Part shown: positions 1 through 7,878 of the stretch, piece after piece
Numbering within the stretch: position 1 is the stretch's first letter
Layout: each line of letters starts with the position of its first letter
NCBI RefSeq assembly: GCF_004124325.1
Contig: NZ_QBDT01000001.1
Coordinates: 3,100,001 to 3,164,000, forward strand
Source of the DNA: Streptomyces sp. L2
GTDB taxonomy: Bacteria; Actinomycetota; Actinomycetes; Streptomycetales; Streptomycetaceae
Length of the DNA: 64,000 bases
Direction: 5' to 3'
Made by a program: the position numbers and the translations under genes
Notes under the pieces: model-generated
Databases searched by the model: none
What the model was told of the DNA's origin: nothing
Seen by the model: only the letters and a program-made list of their open reading frames with translations

Positions 1-2
1 TG

Positions 3-608
3 TGGGTCCTCACCGACGAGATCTACGAGCACCTGGTGTACGGCGACGCGGTGTCCGTGTCCCTGCCGGCGCTCCTGCCCGAGCTGCGCGACAAGTGCGT
101 CGTGGTCAACGGCGTGGCGAAGACGTACGCCATGACCGGCTGGCGCGTGGGCTGGGTCATCGGCCCGAAGGACGTCGTCAAGGCCGCGACGAACCTCCAG
201 TCGCACGCCACGTCGAACGTCTCCAACGTGGCCCAGGTGGCCGCCCTGGCCGCCGTCTCCGGCGACCTGGAGGCCGTCGCGACGATGCGCGAGGCGTTCG
301 ACCGCCGCCGCAAGACCATCGTGCGGATGCTCAACGAGATCGACGGCGTCCTCTGCCCCGAGCCCGAGGGCGCGTTCTACGCCTACCCCTCGGTGAAGGA
401 GCTGATCGGCAAGGAGATCCGCGGCAAGCGCCCGCAGAACAGCGTCGAGCTGGCCGCGCTCATCCTGGAGGAGGCCGAGGTCGCGGTCGTCCCGGGCGAG
501 GCCTTCGGCACGCCGGGCTACCTGCGGCTGTCGTACGCCCTCGGTGACGAGGACCTGGTCGAGGGCGTGAGCCGCATGCAGAAGCTGCTGGCGGAGGCCA
601 AGGCCTGA
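3..608 (+). CDS. aspC: Pyridoxal-phosphate aminotransferase, aspartate type (5' end outside window)
   Basis: This is the C-terminal half of a class I/II aminotransferase; the reading frame is open from base 3, so the start lies upstream of the window. The family uses a PLP Schiff base to move an amino group between aspartate (or a related amino acid) and 2-oxoglutarate in the cytoplasm. The frame opens with DEIYEHLVY, typical of the PLP-pyridine-binding Asp/Tyr region. It then shows [13 protein letters not shown], in which the Lys is the expected Schiff-base residue. Near the end, YLRLSYA contains the Arg that binds the substrate carboxylate. A strong hairpin follows the stop. The class is secure, but the preferred amino acid is inferred from similarity. 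Confidence 0.9.
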   Translation, partial: WVLTDEIYEHLVYGDAVSVSLPALLPELRDKCVVVNGVAKTYAMTGWRVGWVIGPKDVVKAATNLQSHATSNVSNVAQVAALAAVSGDLEAVATMREAFDRRRKTIVRMLNEIDGVLCPEPEGAFYAYPSVKELIGKEIRGKRPQNSVELAALILEEAEVAVVPGEAFGTPGYLRLSYALGDEDLVEGVSRMQKLLAEAKA

Positions 609-634
609 GCAGGCCCCGTCGTAGCAGGAGCGGA

Positions 635-671
635 ACAGGAGCACCGGGGAGCGTCCCCGGTGCTCCTGTTC
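635..671 (+). terminator. Strong intrinsic terminator after the aminotransferase
   Basis: A perfect 16-bp inverted repeat (635-650 and 656-671) with a 5-nt loop lies 27 bp after the stop codon. There is no long T tract, which is usual for Streptomyces terminators. Confidence 0.85.
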
Positions 672-741
672 ATTTGTGCGAGCAAGACCACGTACGGGGA
701 AACAGCTACCGGTGGGGCGGCGCGTGCGGCAGGATCCTGGG

Positions 742-1782
742 ATGGAGCGTGTACGTGACCTCTCTGAGCTGCCGAAAGCCCATCTGCACCTGCACTTCAC
801 CGGCTCGATGCGGCCGGGGACCGTCCTGGAGCTGGCCGACAAGCACGGCGTCCGCCTGCCCGAGACCCTGACGGAGGCGCTGACCGGCGGGGAACCGCCC
901 CGGCTGCGCGCCACGGACGAGCGCGGCTGGTTCCGCTTCCAGCGGCTGTACGACGCGGCGCGTTCCTGCCTGCGGGAGCCGGAGGACATCCAGCGGCTGG
1001 TCCGGGAGGCCGCCGAGGAGGACCTCGCGGACGGCTCGGGCTGGCTGGAGATCCAGGTGGACCCGACGTCGTACGCCCCCCGCCTGGGCGGTCTCATCCC
1101 GGCGCTGGAGATCATCCTGGACGCCGTGGAGACGACCGCGCGGAACACCGGGCTCGGCATGCGGGTCCTGGTCGCCGCCAACCGCATGAAGCACCCGCTG
1201 GACGCCCGCACACTGGCCCGGCTCGCGGTGCGGTACGCCGACCGGGGCGTGGTCGGCTTCGGGCTGTCGAACGACGAACGGCGGGGCATGGCGCGGGACT
1301 TCGACCGCGCGTTCGCGATCGCCCGCGACGGCGGCCTGCTCGCGGCCCCGCACGGCGGCGAGCTGACCGGCCCGGCGTCCGTCCGGGACTGCCTGGACGA
1401 CCTCGACGCGGCCCGGATCGGGCACGGGGTGCGGGCGGCGGAGGACCCGCGGCTGCTGCGCAGGCTGGCCGACCGGGGCGTGACCTGCGAGGTGTGCCCC
1501 GCCTCGAACGTGGCCCTCGGCGTGTACGAGAAGCCCGAGGACGTCCCCCTGCGGACGTTCTTCGAGGCGGGAGTCCCCATGGCCCTCGGCGCCGACGACC
1601 CCCTCCTCTTCGGCTCCCGGCTCGCGGCCCAGTACGAGCTGGCCCGCGAGTACCACGGCTTCACCGACGCCGAGCTGGCGGAACTGGCCCGCCAGTCGGT
1701 CCGCGGCTCGGCCGCCCCGGACGACGTCAAGGCCAAGCTGCTGGCGGGCGTCGACGACTGGCTCAGCGCCCCGGCCGTCTGA
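742..1782 (+). CDS. add: Adenosine deaminase
   Basis: Predicted zinc-dependent adenosine deaminase, 346 aa, converting adenosine to inosine in purine salvage. The amidohydrolase-type motifs appear in order: AHLHLHFTGSMRP near the N-terminus supplies the first metal histidines, PHGGE supplies the third His and the catalytic Glu, ARIGHGVRA the next His, and GADDPLLF the paired aspartates. Length is normal for the family. The frame is open from 676, but the ATG at 742 places the conserved LPKAHLHLH motif at the usual distance from the N-terminus, so it is preferred. The gene stands alone after a terminator, and its stop is nearly back to back with the convergent TetR gene. Relatives could act on other aminopurines such as N6-methyladenosine or adenine. 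Confidence 0.88.
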   Translation: MERVRDLSELPKAHLHLHFTGSMRPGTVLELADKHGVRLPETLTEALTGGEPPRLRATDERGWFRFQRLYDAARSCLREPEDIQRLVREAAEEDLADGSGWLEIQVDPTSYAPRLGGLIPALEIILDAVETTARNTGLGMRVLVAANRMKHPLDARTLARLAVRYADRGVVGFGLSNDERRGMARDFDRAFAIARDGGLLAAPHGGELTGPASVRDCLDDLDAARIGHGVRAAEDPRLLRRLADRGVTCEVCPASNVALGVYEKPEDVPLRTFFEAGVPMALGADDPLLFGSRLAAQYELAREYHGFTDAELAELARQSVRGSAAPDDVKAKLLAGVDDWLSAPAV

Positions 1783-1783
1783 C

Positions 1784-2425
1784 TCAGGCGTGCTCGGCGG
1801 CCACGGAGATCCCGGCCAGCAGGGTGCGGGCCAGCCGGACGGCGAACTCGTCGGCCGCCGGGCGCGTGTCCGCCGAGTCGTACGCGAACGCCCGCTGCGC
1901 GCAGGCCCCGAGGAGGAGTGAGGCGGCGGCGAAGGGGTCGGCGTCGGGGGCGATGCGGCCCAGTTCGCGTTCGGCGCGCAGGTAGGCGGTCAGTTCCTCG
2001 ATGGGCATGTGCGCGCCGGAGCCCATCTCCCGCATCGCCTCGTCGTGCCGGCGTTTGAGCTGCGTCTCGGCGTAGAGCGAGGCGGCGATCGGGAAGCTCT
2101 GGTCGTAGAACAGGGCGGCCTGGTGGGCGATCTCCGTGAGGTTCTCCTCCAGGGTGCGGCGGCCGGGCTCGGCGGCGAGGCTGCGCAGCAGCGGGGTGAG
2201 GCGGGGCAGCCGCTCGTGCAGTACCCGGATGAACAGCTCCTCCTTGCTCGCGAAGTGCTTGTAGAGAGCCGCCTCGGAGCAGCCGGCGGCCCTGGCGATC
2301 TCCTTGGTGGTGGTGCGCGCCAGCCCGAGGGTGAGCATCAGCTCGTGGGCGGCGTCGAGGATGCGGACGCGGGCCGGGGGCTGCTGGGGAGCCGGTTTCT
2401 GCTGCATGAGGCCCAAGGATTCCAT
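1784..2425 (-). CDS. TetR-family transcriptional regulator
   Basis: Predicted 213-aa TetR-type repressor. After a short Gln/Pro-rich leader, an N-terminal helix-turn-helix runs over about residues 18-65, with TTTKEIARAAGCSEAALYKHF as the recognition region shortened here to its core: KEIARAAGCSEAALYKHF. The C-terminal ligand domain is helical and not assignable to a ligand. It is divergently placed from an NmrA-like NAD(P)-binding protein, and the shared upstream region holds two palindromes that look like its operators, so it probably represses itself and its neighbour. An internal ATG at 2407 is an alternative start; neither start has a clear ribosome site. Confidence 0.85.
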   Translation of the reverse strand: MESLGLMQQKPAPQQPPARVRILDAAHELMLTLGLARTTTKEIARAAGCSEAALYKHFASKEELFIRVLHERLPRLTPLLRSLAAEPGRRTLEENLTEIAHQAALFYDQSFPIAASLYAETQLKRRHDEAMREMGSGAHMPIEELTAYLRAERELGRIAPDADPFAAASLLLGACAQRAFAYDSADTRPAADEFAVRLARTLLAGISVAAEHA

Positions 2426-2452
2426 GTGGTGGCCGACGGACTTGACGGGTGG

Positions 2453-2468
2453 GTGAGTACTTACTCAC
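2453..2468. promoter_or_regulatory. Palindromic operator 1 for the TetR regulator
   Basis: GTGAGTA-CT-TACTCAC, 7-bp arms around a 2-nt centre, lies 28 bp upstream of the TetR start. Its outer half-site GTGAGT is the same as in the second palindrome 32 bp away. Confidence 0.7.
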
Positions 2469-2483
2469 TCTAGGAGAAGGCAT

Positions 2484-2501
2484 GGTGAGTGAACACTCAC
2501 C
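2484..2501. promoter_or_regulatory. Palindromic operator 2 for the TetR regulator
   Basis: GGTGAGTG-AA-CACTCACC, 8-bp arms, centre 32 bp (about three helical turns) from the first palindrome. Both lie between the divergent TetR and NmrA-like genes, as expected for one repressor controlling both promoters. Confidence 0.7.
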
Positions 2502-2545
2502 CACCTCGCTCGGGAGAACCCACGCGATCAGCAGGAGTGCAGCTC

Positions 2546-3178
2546 ATGAATCTCACCGTTTTCGGGGCCACCGGCGGCATCGGCCAGGAGATCGTCCGGC
2601 AGGCCCTCGCCGCGGGCCACCGGGTCACCGCCGTCGTTCGCGATCCGGCACGGCTGACGGTCCGGGGCGACGGCCTGGAGGTGTTCCGCAGCGACCTGGG
2701 CGACGCGGAGTCCGTGCGCGCGGCGGTCGCGGGCCGGGACGCCGTGCTGTCCGGTCTGGGCGCGCGCAGCCGCAAGGACGCCGGTGTGGCGACCCGGCTG
2801 ACCCGCACGGTCCTGGCCGCGATGGAGGCCGAGGGCGTACGACGGCTGCTCCTGGTGAGCGCCGGCCCGGTCGGTCCCGCACCGGAGCAGGAAGGGGCCG
2901 TCGACCGTGCCGCGCGCGGACTGGTCTCCGCGCTGCTGAAGGACGTCTACGCCGACCTGCGCGAGACGGAGGCCGAGGTGGCCCGCAGCACCACGGAGTG
3001 GACGGTCGTCCGCCCGCCGCGCCTCCAGGACAAGCCACTCACCGGCACCTACCGCACGGTGGTCGGCGGCTTCCCGCCGCGCGGCCGGTTCATCGCCCGC
3101 GCGGACGTGGCCCACGCGATGCTGACGATGACCGACGACCCGGCGACGGTGAAGCAGGGGGTCGGCGTGGCCTACTAG
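2546..3178 (+). CDS. NmrA-like NAD(P)-binding oxidoreductase
   Basis: Predicted 210-aa atypical short-chain dehydrogenase. It starts directly with a Rossmann fold, NLTVFGATGGIGQEIVRQ, whose GATGGIG glycine motif binds NAD(P). LLLVSAG and WTVVRPP match the central strands of NmrA-like/YwnB-like proteins. It is short enough to be a single-domain reductase or nucleotide-sensing protein; the substrate is unknown. The ATG at 2546 follows a GCAGGAG ribosome site and puts the first strand at the N-terminus, so it is chosen over the upstream ATG at 2489. It is divergent from the TetR gene and probably its regulated target. Confidence 0.8.
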   Translation: MNLTVFGATGGIGQEIVRQALAAGHRVTAVVRDPARLTVRGDGLEVFRSDLGDAESVRAAVAGRDAVLSGLGARSRKDAGVATRLTRTVLAAMEAEGVRRLLLVSAGPVGPAPEQEGAVDRAARGLVSALLKDVYADLRETEAEVARSTTEWTVVRPPRLQDKPLTGTYRTVVGGFPPRGRFIARADVAHAMLTMTDDPATVKQGVGVAY

Positions 3179-3198
3179 GTCCAGAAATTGGACGCCCG

Positions 3199-4278
3199 TC
3201 AGAGGCCGACGCCCACCGTCACCGGCTCGTTGACCAGGGTGACGCCGAAGGCCTCCCGGACCCCGGCCACGACCTCACGGGCGAGCGCCAGGAGGTCCTC
3301 CGTGGTGGCCTCGCCCCGGTTGGTCAGAGCGAGGGTGTGCTTGGTGGAGATCCGGGCGGGACCGGTGCCGTAGCCCTTGGTGAAGCCCGCCTTGTCGATG
3401 AGCCAGGCGGCGGAGGTCTTGGTACGGCCCTCCCCCGCCGGGTAGGCGGGGGGCTCGGCCCCGTCGCCCAGGCGCTCCCGCACGCGCGCGTGGAAGGCGG
3501 CGAAGTCGGCGTCCGTGAGGATCGGGTTGGTGAAGAACGAACCGGCCGACCAGGTGTCGTGGTCCTCGGGGTCGAGCACCATGCCCTTCCCGGCGCGCAG
3601 CTTCAGCACGGTCTCGCGGGCCGCGGCGAGCGGCACGCGTGCGCCCGGCTCGACACCGAGCGCCCGGGCGGTCTCCGCATATTTGAGGGGCGCCGACAGT
3701 CCGGCCGCGTCCTCCAGCTCGAAGCGGACCCGCAGCACGACATGGCGCTCGGGGTCGGCCTTGAAGCGGCTGTGCCGGTAGGAGAAGGCGCACTCCTCGT
3801 TGGTCAGCGTCACGGTCTCGCCGGCCCGGCGGTCGTACGCGATCACCTCCGTGATCGTCGAGGAGACTTCCTGGCCGTAGGCGCCCACGTTCTGGATGGG
3901 GGTCGCGCCCGCGGAACCGGGGATCCCGGCGAGACACTCGATCCCGGCGAGCCCTGCCTCGACGGTGCGGGCCACGGCGTCCGTCCAGACCTCTCCGGCG
4001 GCCAGCTCCAGCGTCGTACCGCGCAGTTCGACGCCGCGCGTGGCGATGCGCAGGGCGGTGCCGTCGAATCCCTTGTCTCCGATGACCAGGTTCGACCCGC
4101 CGCCGATGACCAGCAGCGGCGTCCCGCTGTCGTCGGCCTCCCGGACAGCGGCGATCACCTCGGCGTCGGTGGTCGCGGTGACCAGCCGGGCCGCGGGTCC
4201 ACCGAGCCGGAAGGTGGTCAGCGGGGCGAGGGGGGCATCGTGGAGTACCTGCACGCGCCCAAGACTACGAGACGCCAC
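3199..4278 (-). CDS. murB: UDP-N-acetylenolpyruvoylglucosamine reductase
   Basis: MurB reduces UDP-GlcNAc-enolpyruvate to UDP-MurNAc with NADPH and FAD, the second committed step of peptidoglycan precursor synthesis in the cytoplasm. The FAD-binding region shows TTFRLGGPA and LLVIGGGSNLV. The substrate domain has GIPGSAGATPIQNVGAYGQE and a later GSFFTNPI segment carrying the catalytic Ser, with a conserved AAWLIDKAGF near the C-terminus. At 359 aa it fits the longer actinobacterial form. The start is uncertain: GTG at 4278 or GTG at 4254 both fit, and neither has a strong ribosome site. It ends about 20 bp from the convergent NmrA-like gene. Confidence 0.93.
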   Translation of the reverse strand: MASRSLGRVQVLHDAPLAPLTTFRLGGPAARLVTATTDAEVIAAVREADDSGTPLLVIGGGSNLVIGDKGFDGTALRIATRGVELRGTTLELAAGEVWTDAVARTVEAGLAGIECLAGIPGSAGATPIQNVGAYGQEVSSTITEVIAYDRRAGETVTLTNEECAFSYRHSRFKADPERHVVLRVRFELEDAAGLSAPLKYAETARALGVEPGARVPLAAARETVLKLRAGKGMVLDPEDHDTWSAGSFFTNPILTDADFAAFHARVRERLGDGAEPPAYPAGEGRTKTSAAWLIDKAGFTKGYGTGPARISTKHTLALTNRGEATTEDLLALAREVVAGVREAFGVTLVNEPVTVGVGL

Positions 4279-4303
4279 CGACAGCCCCGCGTGGCGCTGC
4301 GCA

Positions 4304-4351
4304 CGCGCGCGCGTAGGGCCCGATTTCCGAATCGGGCCCTACGCGCGCGTG
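4304..4351 (-). terminator. Long perfect hairpin after the MFS exporter gene
   Basis: A 20-bp perfect inverted repeat (4306-4325 and 4330-4349) with a 4-nt loop, flanked by alternating CG steps. It lies 41 bp after the stop of the minus-strand MFS gene and before murB, so it most likely terminates the exporter transcript. Confidence 0.8.
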
Positions 4352-4390
4352 CGGATGGCGGCGGTCTCGGCTGACCCGCCGGGAAGGGCG

Positions 4391-5827
4391 TCAGTGGACG
4401 GCCGTGGCCGGTTCCGTGGTCCGCTCCGCCGTCTCGACCACCCGGCCGGTCCGGCGGCGCGCCGGGATCACCAGGGCCGCGACCGCCGCGAGTGCGACCA
4501 CGGCGGCGCCGGTGACGAGGGCGGGCCGCAGGCCGTCGACGAAGTTCTGCGCGGACTCGTAGCCGCCCTGGGCGGAGAAGATCGACGACATGACGGCGAT
4601 GCCGAGCGCGCCGCCCACCTCCCGCAGCGCGTTGTTGGCGCCGGAGGCGATGCCCTGCTCCTGCGGACGGACGCTGGACATCACCAGGTTGGCGGCGGGC
4701 GCGAAGTACAGGGCCATGCCGACACCGCTGATGATCAGACCGGGCAGCTGGGCGGCGTAGGAGGCGTCCGCGGTGACCACGTAGGCCAGGTAGCCGAGCC
4801 CGGCGGCCTGGAGGAACAGGCCCGCGGCGACGACCGGACGGCCGCCTATGCGGTCGGAGAGGATCCCGGCGACGGGCGCGACCAGCATCGGCATCCCGGT
4901 CCACGGCAGCATCCTCAGGCCCGCCTCGGTGGGCGAGTAGCCGAGCACGCCCTGCATGTACTGGCTGAGCAGGAAGATCGAGCCGAACATCCCGACGAAC
5001 ATCAGCAGGCTGGCCGCGTTGATCCCGGAGAAGGCGCGGGAGCGGAACAGCCGCATGGGCAGCATCGGGTTCTTCGCGCGGGAGCTGTACCGCACGAACC
5101 CGGCCAGCAAGGCCGCGCCGGAGAACAGGGCGGTCAGCACGAGGGAGTCGGTCCAGCCGTCGGCGGGGCCGCGGACCAGGCCGTACACGATTCCGAACAG
5201 CCCGCCGCTGGCCAGCAGGGTGCCGGGAACGTCGAGCCGGGCGCCGGCGCCGTACGACTCGGCGAGGCGGAGACGGGCGAGCGGCAGCAGCGCCAGACCG
5301 ATCGGGACGTTCAGCCAGAAGATCCAATGCCAGGACACGTGTTCGGTGAGGCTGCCGCCGATGAGCGGTCCGGAGGCGACCGCCAGCCCGTTGACGGCAC
5401 CCCATATGCCGTACGCCGTCCCACGCTTCTCGACGGGCACGGCCGCCGTCAGCAGCGTCAGGGTGAGCGGCATCATCACGGCCGCGCCGACGCCCTGGAC
5501 CGCGCGGGCCGCGATGAGGGAGTCGATGCCGGGCGCCATGGCCGCGGCCGCGGAGGCGCCGGTGAAGACGGCGAGCCCGGCGAGGAAGAGCCGGCGGCGG
5601 CCGAAGCGGTCGCCGAGCGCGGCGCCGAACATCAGCAGGACGGCGAAGGTGAGCGTGTAGGCGCTCACCGTCCACTCCAGGTCGTCCAGCGCACCGCCGA
5701 GGTCCTGGCGGATGGAGGGCAGCGCGGTGGTGACGACGAGGTTGTCGAGGGCCGCCATGAACCCGGCGACGCTGGTGATGACGAGGGCCCAGGCGGCGCC
5801 CCCGCGACGTGCGGTCTGCTGTGACAT
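4391..5827 (-). CDS. MFS drug exporter, EmrB/QacA (DHA2, 14-TM) type
   Basis: Predicted 478-aa proton-driven multidrug exporter of the inner membrane. Loop 2-3 shows the MFS signature GDRFGRRRLFLAG. Motif C of antiporters is visible as GLAVASGPLIGGSLTEHVSWHW, read here as GPLIGG followed by WHWIFWLNVPIG, typical of the DHA2 branch. About fourteen hydrophobic segments can be traced. The ATG at 5827 is preceded by an operator-like palindrome that also occurs before the upstream TetR gene, which points to substrate-induced derepression. It ends at a long hairpin. The exported compound cannot be read from sequence. Confidence 0.9.
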   Translation of the reverse strand: MSQQTARRGGAAWALVITSVAGFMAALDNLVVTTALPSIRQDLGGALDDLEWTVSAYTLTFAVLLMFGAALGDRFGRRRLFLAGLAVFTGASAAAAMAPGIDSLIAARAVQGVGAAVMMPLTLTLLTAAVPVEKRGTAYGIWGAVNGLAVASGPLIGGSLTEHVSWHWIFWLNVPIGLALLPLARLRLAESYGAGARLDVPGTLLASGGLFGIVYGLVRGPADGWTDSLVLTALFSGAALLAGFVRYSSRAKNPMLPMRLFRSRAFSGINAASLLMFVGMFGSIFLLSQYMQGVLGYSPTEAGLRMLPWTGMPMLVAPVAGILSDRIGGRPVVAAGLFLQAAGLGYLAYVVTADASYAAQLPGLIISGVGMALYFAPAANLVMSSVRPQEQGIASGANNALREVGGALGIAVMSSIFSAQGGYESAQNFVDGLRPALVTGAAVVALAAVAALVIPARRRTGRVVETAERTTEPATAVH

Positions 5828-5859
5828 CGCTCCCCCAGTGGGTGATGAGATCCCGCTGA

Positions 5860-5879
5860 TTAGTTATTGATGACTAACT
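5860..5879. promoter_or_regulatory. TetR operator in front of the MFS exporter
   Basis: TTAGT-TATTGATG-ACTAACT. The half-sites and the central TTGA match the site at 6524-6545 (in reverse complement GTTAGT-GATTGAGT-ACTAACT), so the same TetR protein probably binds both. Confidence 0.75.
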
Positions 5880-5946
5880 TCTGTGGTCATGAGGCGGCCC
5901 CGAGGACGCCCGGCGAAGGGGCGCCCGCCCCTCTCGTTTCGTTCCG

Positions 5947-6516
5947 CTACTTCTCCAGCCGGCCGGCGATCCGGGCCGACGGGTACATCGACTGCCACAC
6001 CCGGTGCTGGGGCGGAAACCCCATGGCGGTGAGGGTGTTGACGAGCATCCCGTACGCCAGGAATGTCGTCGTCTCGTTGTCGTCCGCGCCGAGCGGCAGG
6101 TGCACGGTGTCCCAGAGCTTCATCCAGCCGGCGCGGACGGCCTCGCCGAACTCGTGGTCGCCCTCCGCCTCGGCCGCCGCCACGGTGATGTACGTCTGCA
6201 TCTGCATCTGGAGCTTCTCGGGGTGCTCGGTGATCAGCCGCACGTACGCGGCGGCCATGGCGTGCAGGGCCTCCTCGCCGTGCAGCCCCTCGGCCGCCTC
6301 CTCGAAGATCCGGCACGTGTCGGCCACGCACCGCAGCGACGCGGCGGCGAAGATCGCTTTCTTCCCCGGGAAGAGCCGGAAGAGGTACGGCTGCGACACA
6401 CCGACCCGCTTGGCGATCGCCTCGGTGGAGGTGCCGTAGTAGCCCCTCTGCGCGAACTCCGCGATCGCCGCGCGGACGACGCTCTCGCGCCGCTCTTCTG
6501 CGCTCATCCTGACCAT
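5947..6516 (-). CDS. TetR-family regulator of the adjacent MFS exporter
   Basis: Predicted 189-aa TetR-type repressor. The N-terminal helix-turn-helix (about residues 10-57) contains GYYGTSTEAIAKRVGVSQPY and then LFRLFPGKKAIF, a typical recognition helix and following helix. The C-terminal domain has no identifiable ligand. It lies upstream of the MFS gene on the same strand, 119 bp apart, and each gene carries a matching palindrome before its start, so it is very likely autoregulated and represses the exporter. The ATG at 6516 lacks a ribosome site and the transcript may be nearly leaderless; the in-frame ATG at 6507 is an alternative start. Confidence 0.87.
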   Translation of the reverse strand: MVRMSAEERRESVVRAAIAEFAQRGYYGTSTEAIAKRVGVSQPYLFRLFPGKKAIFAAASLRCVADTCRIFEEAAEGLHGEEALHAMAAAYVRLITEHPEKLQMQMQTYITVAAAEAEGDHEFGEAVRAGWMKLWDTVHLPLGADDNETTTFLAYGMLVNTLTAMGFPPQHRVWQSMYPSARIAGRLEK

Positions 6517-6523
6517 GGGAGAA

Positions 6524-6545
6524 AGTTAGTACTCAATCACTAACT
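6524..6545. promoter_or_regulatory. TetR autoregulatory operator
   Basis: Perfect inverted repeat AGTTAGT-ACTCAATC-ACTAACT, 7-bp arms with an 8-nt spacer, 7 bp before the TetR start. It shares half-sites and core with the site before the MFS gene. Confidence 0.75.
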
Positions 6546-6582
6546 AAGTCAAGGAGTGGCCTGCGGCGCGGGAGGGGCGGTC

Positions 6583-6713
6583 GGGCCGCGGGCGCGGGAC
6601 CGGCGCGCGGGCCGCGGGCGCGGGACCGGCGCGCGGGCCGCGGGCGCGGGACCGGCGCGCGGGCCGCGGGCGCGGGACGAGGCGGTCGGGCCGCGGGCCC
6701 GGGACCGGCGGGC
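6583..6713. repeat. Tandem 26-bp GC-only repeat, about five copies
   Basis: Three identical 26-bp units start at 6583, 6609 and 6635, followed by a 27-bp variant and a fifth degenerate copy. The units begin GGGCCGCGGGCGCGGGAC. They are almost entirely G and C and lie between the TetR operator and the terminator of the MaoC genes. Open frames across them are artefacts of composition. Related but looser copies continue to about 6770. Confidence 0.85.
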
Positions 6714-6776
6714 AGCAGGGCGGCGGGCGCGGGGCCGGCAAACAACAAGGCGGCGGGCGCGGGACCGGGCGAACGG

Positions 6777-6811
6777 GTAAGGGGCGCCCTCCCTGGAGGA
6801 GCGCCCCTTAC
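6777..6811 (-). terminator. Terminator of the rpmG-MaoC transcript
   Basis: Inverted repeat with 11-bp outer arms (6777-6787, 6801-6811) and an inner CCTCC/GGAGG extension with a 2-nt loop. It lies downstream of the second MaoC gene on the minus strand. Confidence 0.8.
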
Positions 6812-6816
6812 CTCAG

Positions 6817-6856
6817 GCCTTCATGCCTTCGTGCCTTCATGCCTTCATGCCTTCAT
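6817..6856. repeat. Five tandem copies of the octamer GCCTTCAT
   Basis: Five back-to-back 8-mers (the second is GCCTTCGT) lie between the MaoC stop and its terminator. This is a simple-sequence tract that could change copy number by slippage. No reading frame uses it. Confidence 0.85.
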
Positions 6857-6888
6857 GACGTCACGCCTTTGCCGCGCCTCGCCCCGCC

Positions 6889-7317
6889 TCAGGCCAGTCG
6901 GACGACCGCCCGGGACATGCCGAGCACCTTCTGGCCACTGCTCATGGCCGTGAGGTCCACCCGCACGGTGTTGTCGTCCAGCTTGGCCGCGACCTTGCCA
7001 CTGACCTCGATCACGGCGCCCTGGTCGTCGTCGGGGACGACGACGGGCCGGGTGAAGCGCACCCCGTACTCGACGACGGCGGCCGGGTCGCCGGTCCAGT
7101 CAGTGACCACGCGGATCGCCTCGGCCATGGTGAACATGCCGTGCGCGATGACGTCCGGCAGACCCACCTCCTTGGCGAACCTCTCGTTCCAGTGGATGGG
7201 GTTGAAGTCCCCGGAGGCACCCGCGTACCGCACGAGCGTGTCGCGGGTTACGGGGAAGGTCTGCGCCGGCAGTTCGGTGCCGGCCTCGACGTCGTCGTAC
7301 GCGATCTTCGCCGTCAT
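6889..7317 (-). CDS. MaoC-family (R)-specific enoyl hydratase/dehydratase subunit, HadB-like
   Basis: Predicted 142-aa hot-dog fold protein. The catalytic hydratase-2 motif is present as GDFNPIHWNERFAKEVG followed by VIAHGMF, giving the Asp/His pair that adds water to or removes it from an acyl thioester. In mycobacteria the homologous HadB is the catalytic half of the (3R)-hydroxyacyl-ACP dehydratase and sits beside rpmG, as here. Streptomyces makes no mycolic acids, so the substrate must be another acyl chain. The stop of the upstream partner lies 7 bp before this ATG, so the two are translated from one transcript and probably form a heterodimer. Confidence 0.87.
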   Translation of the reverse strand: MTAKIAYDDVEAGTELPAQTFPVTRDTLVRYAGASGDFNPIHWNERFAKEVGLPDVIAHGMFTMAEAIRVVTDWTGDPAAVVEYGVRFTRPVVVPDDDQGAVIEVSGKVAAKLDDNTVRVDLTAMSSGQKVLGMSRAVVRLA

Positions 7318-7324
7318 CGGTCCC

Positions 7325-7777
7325 TCACGCCTCCTCGGCCGCGCGGGCCACGAGCTTGGTCCAGGCGGTCACGACGTGCTCGCCGGCCTCGTCGTGCACC
7401 TCGCCGCGGATGTCCAGGATGTCGTTGCCGGCGAGGGACTTGATGGCCTCGATGGTGGAGGTGACGGTGAGCCGGTCACCGGCGCGCACGGGACGCTTGT
7501 AGGCGAACTTCTGGTCGCCGTGCACGACGCGGCTGTAGTCCAGGCCGAGCTGCGGGTCCTCGATGACCTGTCCGGCCGCGCGGAAGGTGATGGAGAACAC
7601 GAACGTCGGGGGCGCGATCACATCGGGGTGACCGAACGCCTTGGCGGCCTCCGGGTCCGTGTACGCCGGGTTGCCGTCCCCGACGGCCTCCGCGAACTCG
7701 CGGATCTTCTCGCGACCCACCTCGTAGGGCGCGGTGGGGGGGTAGGTCCGCCCCACGAAGGACTGGTCGAGCGCCAT
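7325..7777 (-). CDS. MaoC-like dehydratase partner, HadA-like (UPF0336 type)
   Basis: Predicted 150-aa hot-dog protein that lacks a clear Asp-His hydratase pair; the equivalent region reads GDGNPAYTDPEAAKAFG and IAPPTFVF. This is the pattern of HadA-type subunits, which bind the acyl chain while the neighbour supplies catalysis. The ATG at 7777 is preceded by AGGAGG at ideal spacing, so it is preferred over the longer frame starting at 7960. It lies downstream of rpmG and directly upstream of the HadB-like gene, an order conserved across actinobacteria. Confidence 0.85.
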   Translation of the reverse strand: MALDQSFVGRTYPPTAPYEVGREKIREFAEAVGDGNPAYTDPEAAKAFGHPDVIAPPTFVFSITFRAAGQVIEDPQLGLDYSRVVHGDQKFAYKRPVRAGDRLTVTSTIEAIKSLAGNDILDIRGEVHDEAGEHVVTAWTKLVARAAEEA

Positions 7778-7878
7778 GGCCCGGCACCTCCTGATGTCTG
7801 CTGTGTTGGACCGGAAACCCACTGGATACCGGTCGTCGCTACCGGATCGATACCGGCCGGTACCGAGGCCACAAACGA

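Noticed and set aside
2449..4374. A 641-aa plus-strand frame opposite murB
   Set aside because: It is antisense to murB and shows only composition-driven Gly/Arg-rich sequence.
6583..6713. CRISPR array
   Set aside because: The 26-bp units are directly adjacent without unique spacers, and no cas gene is present in the window.
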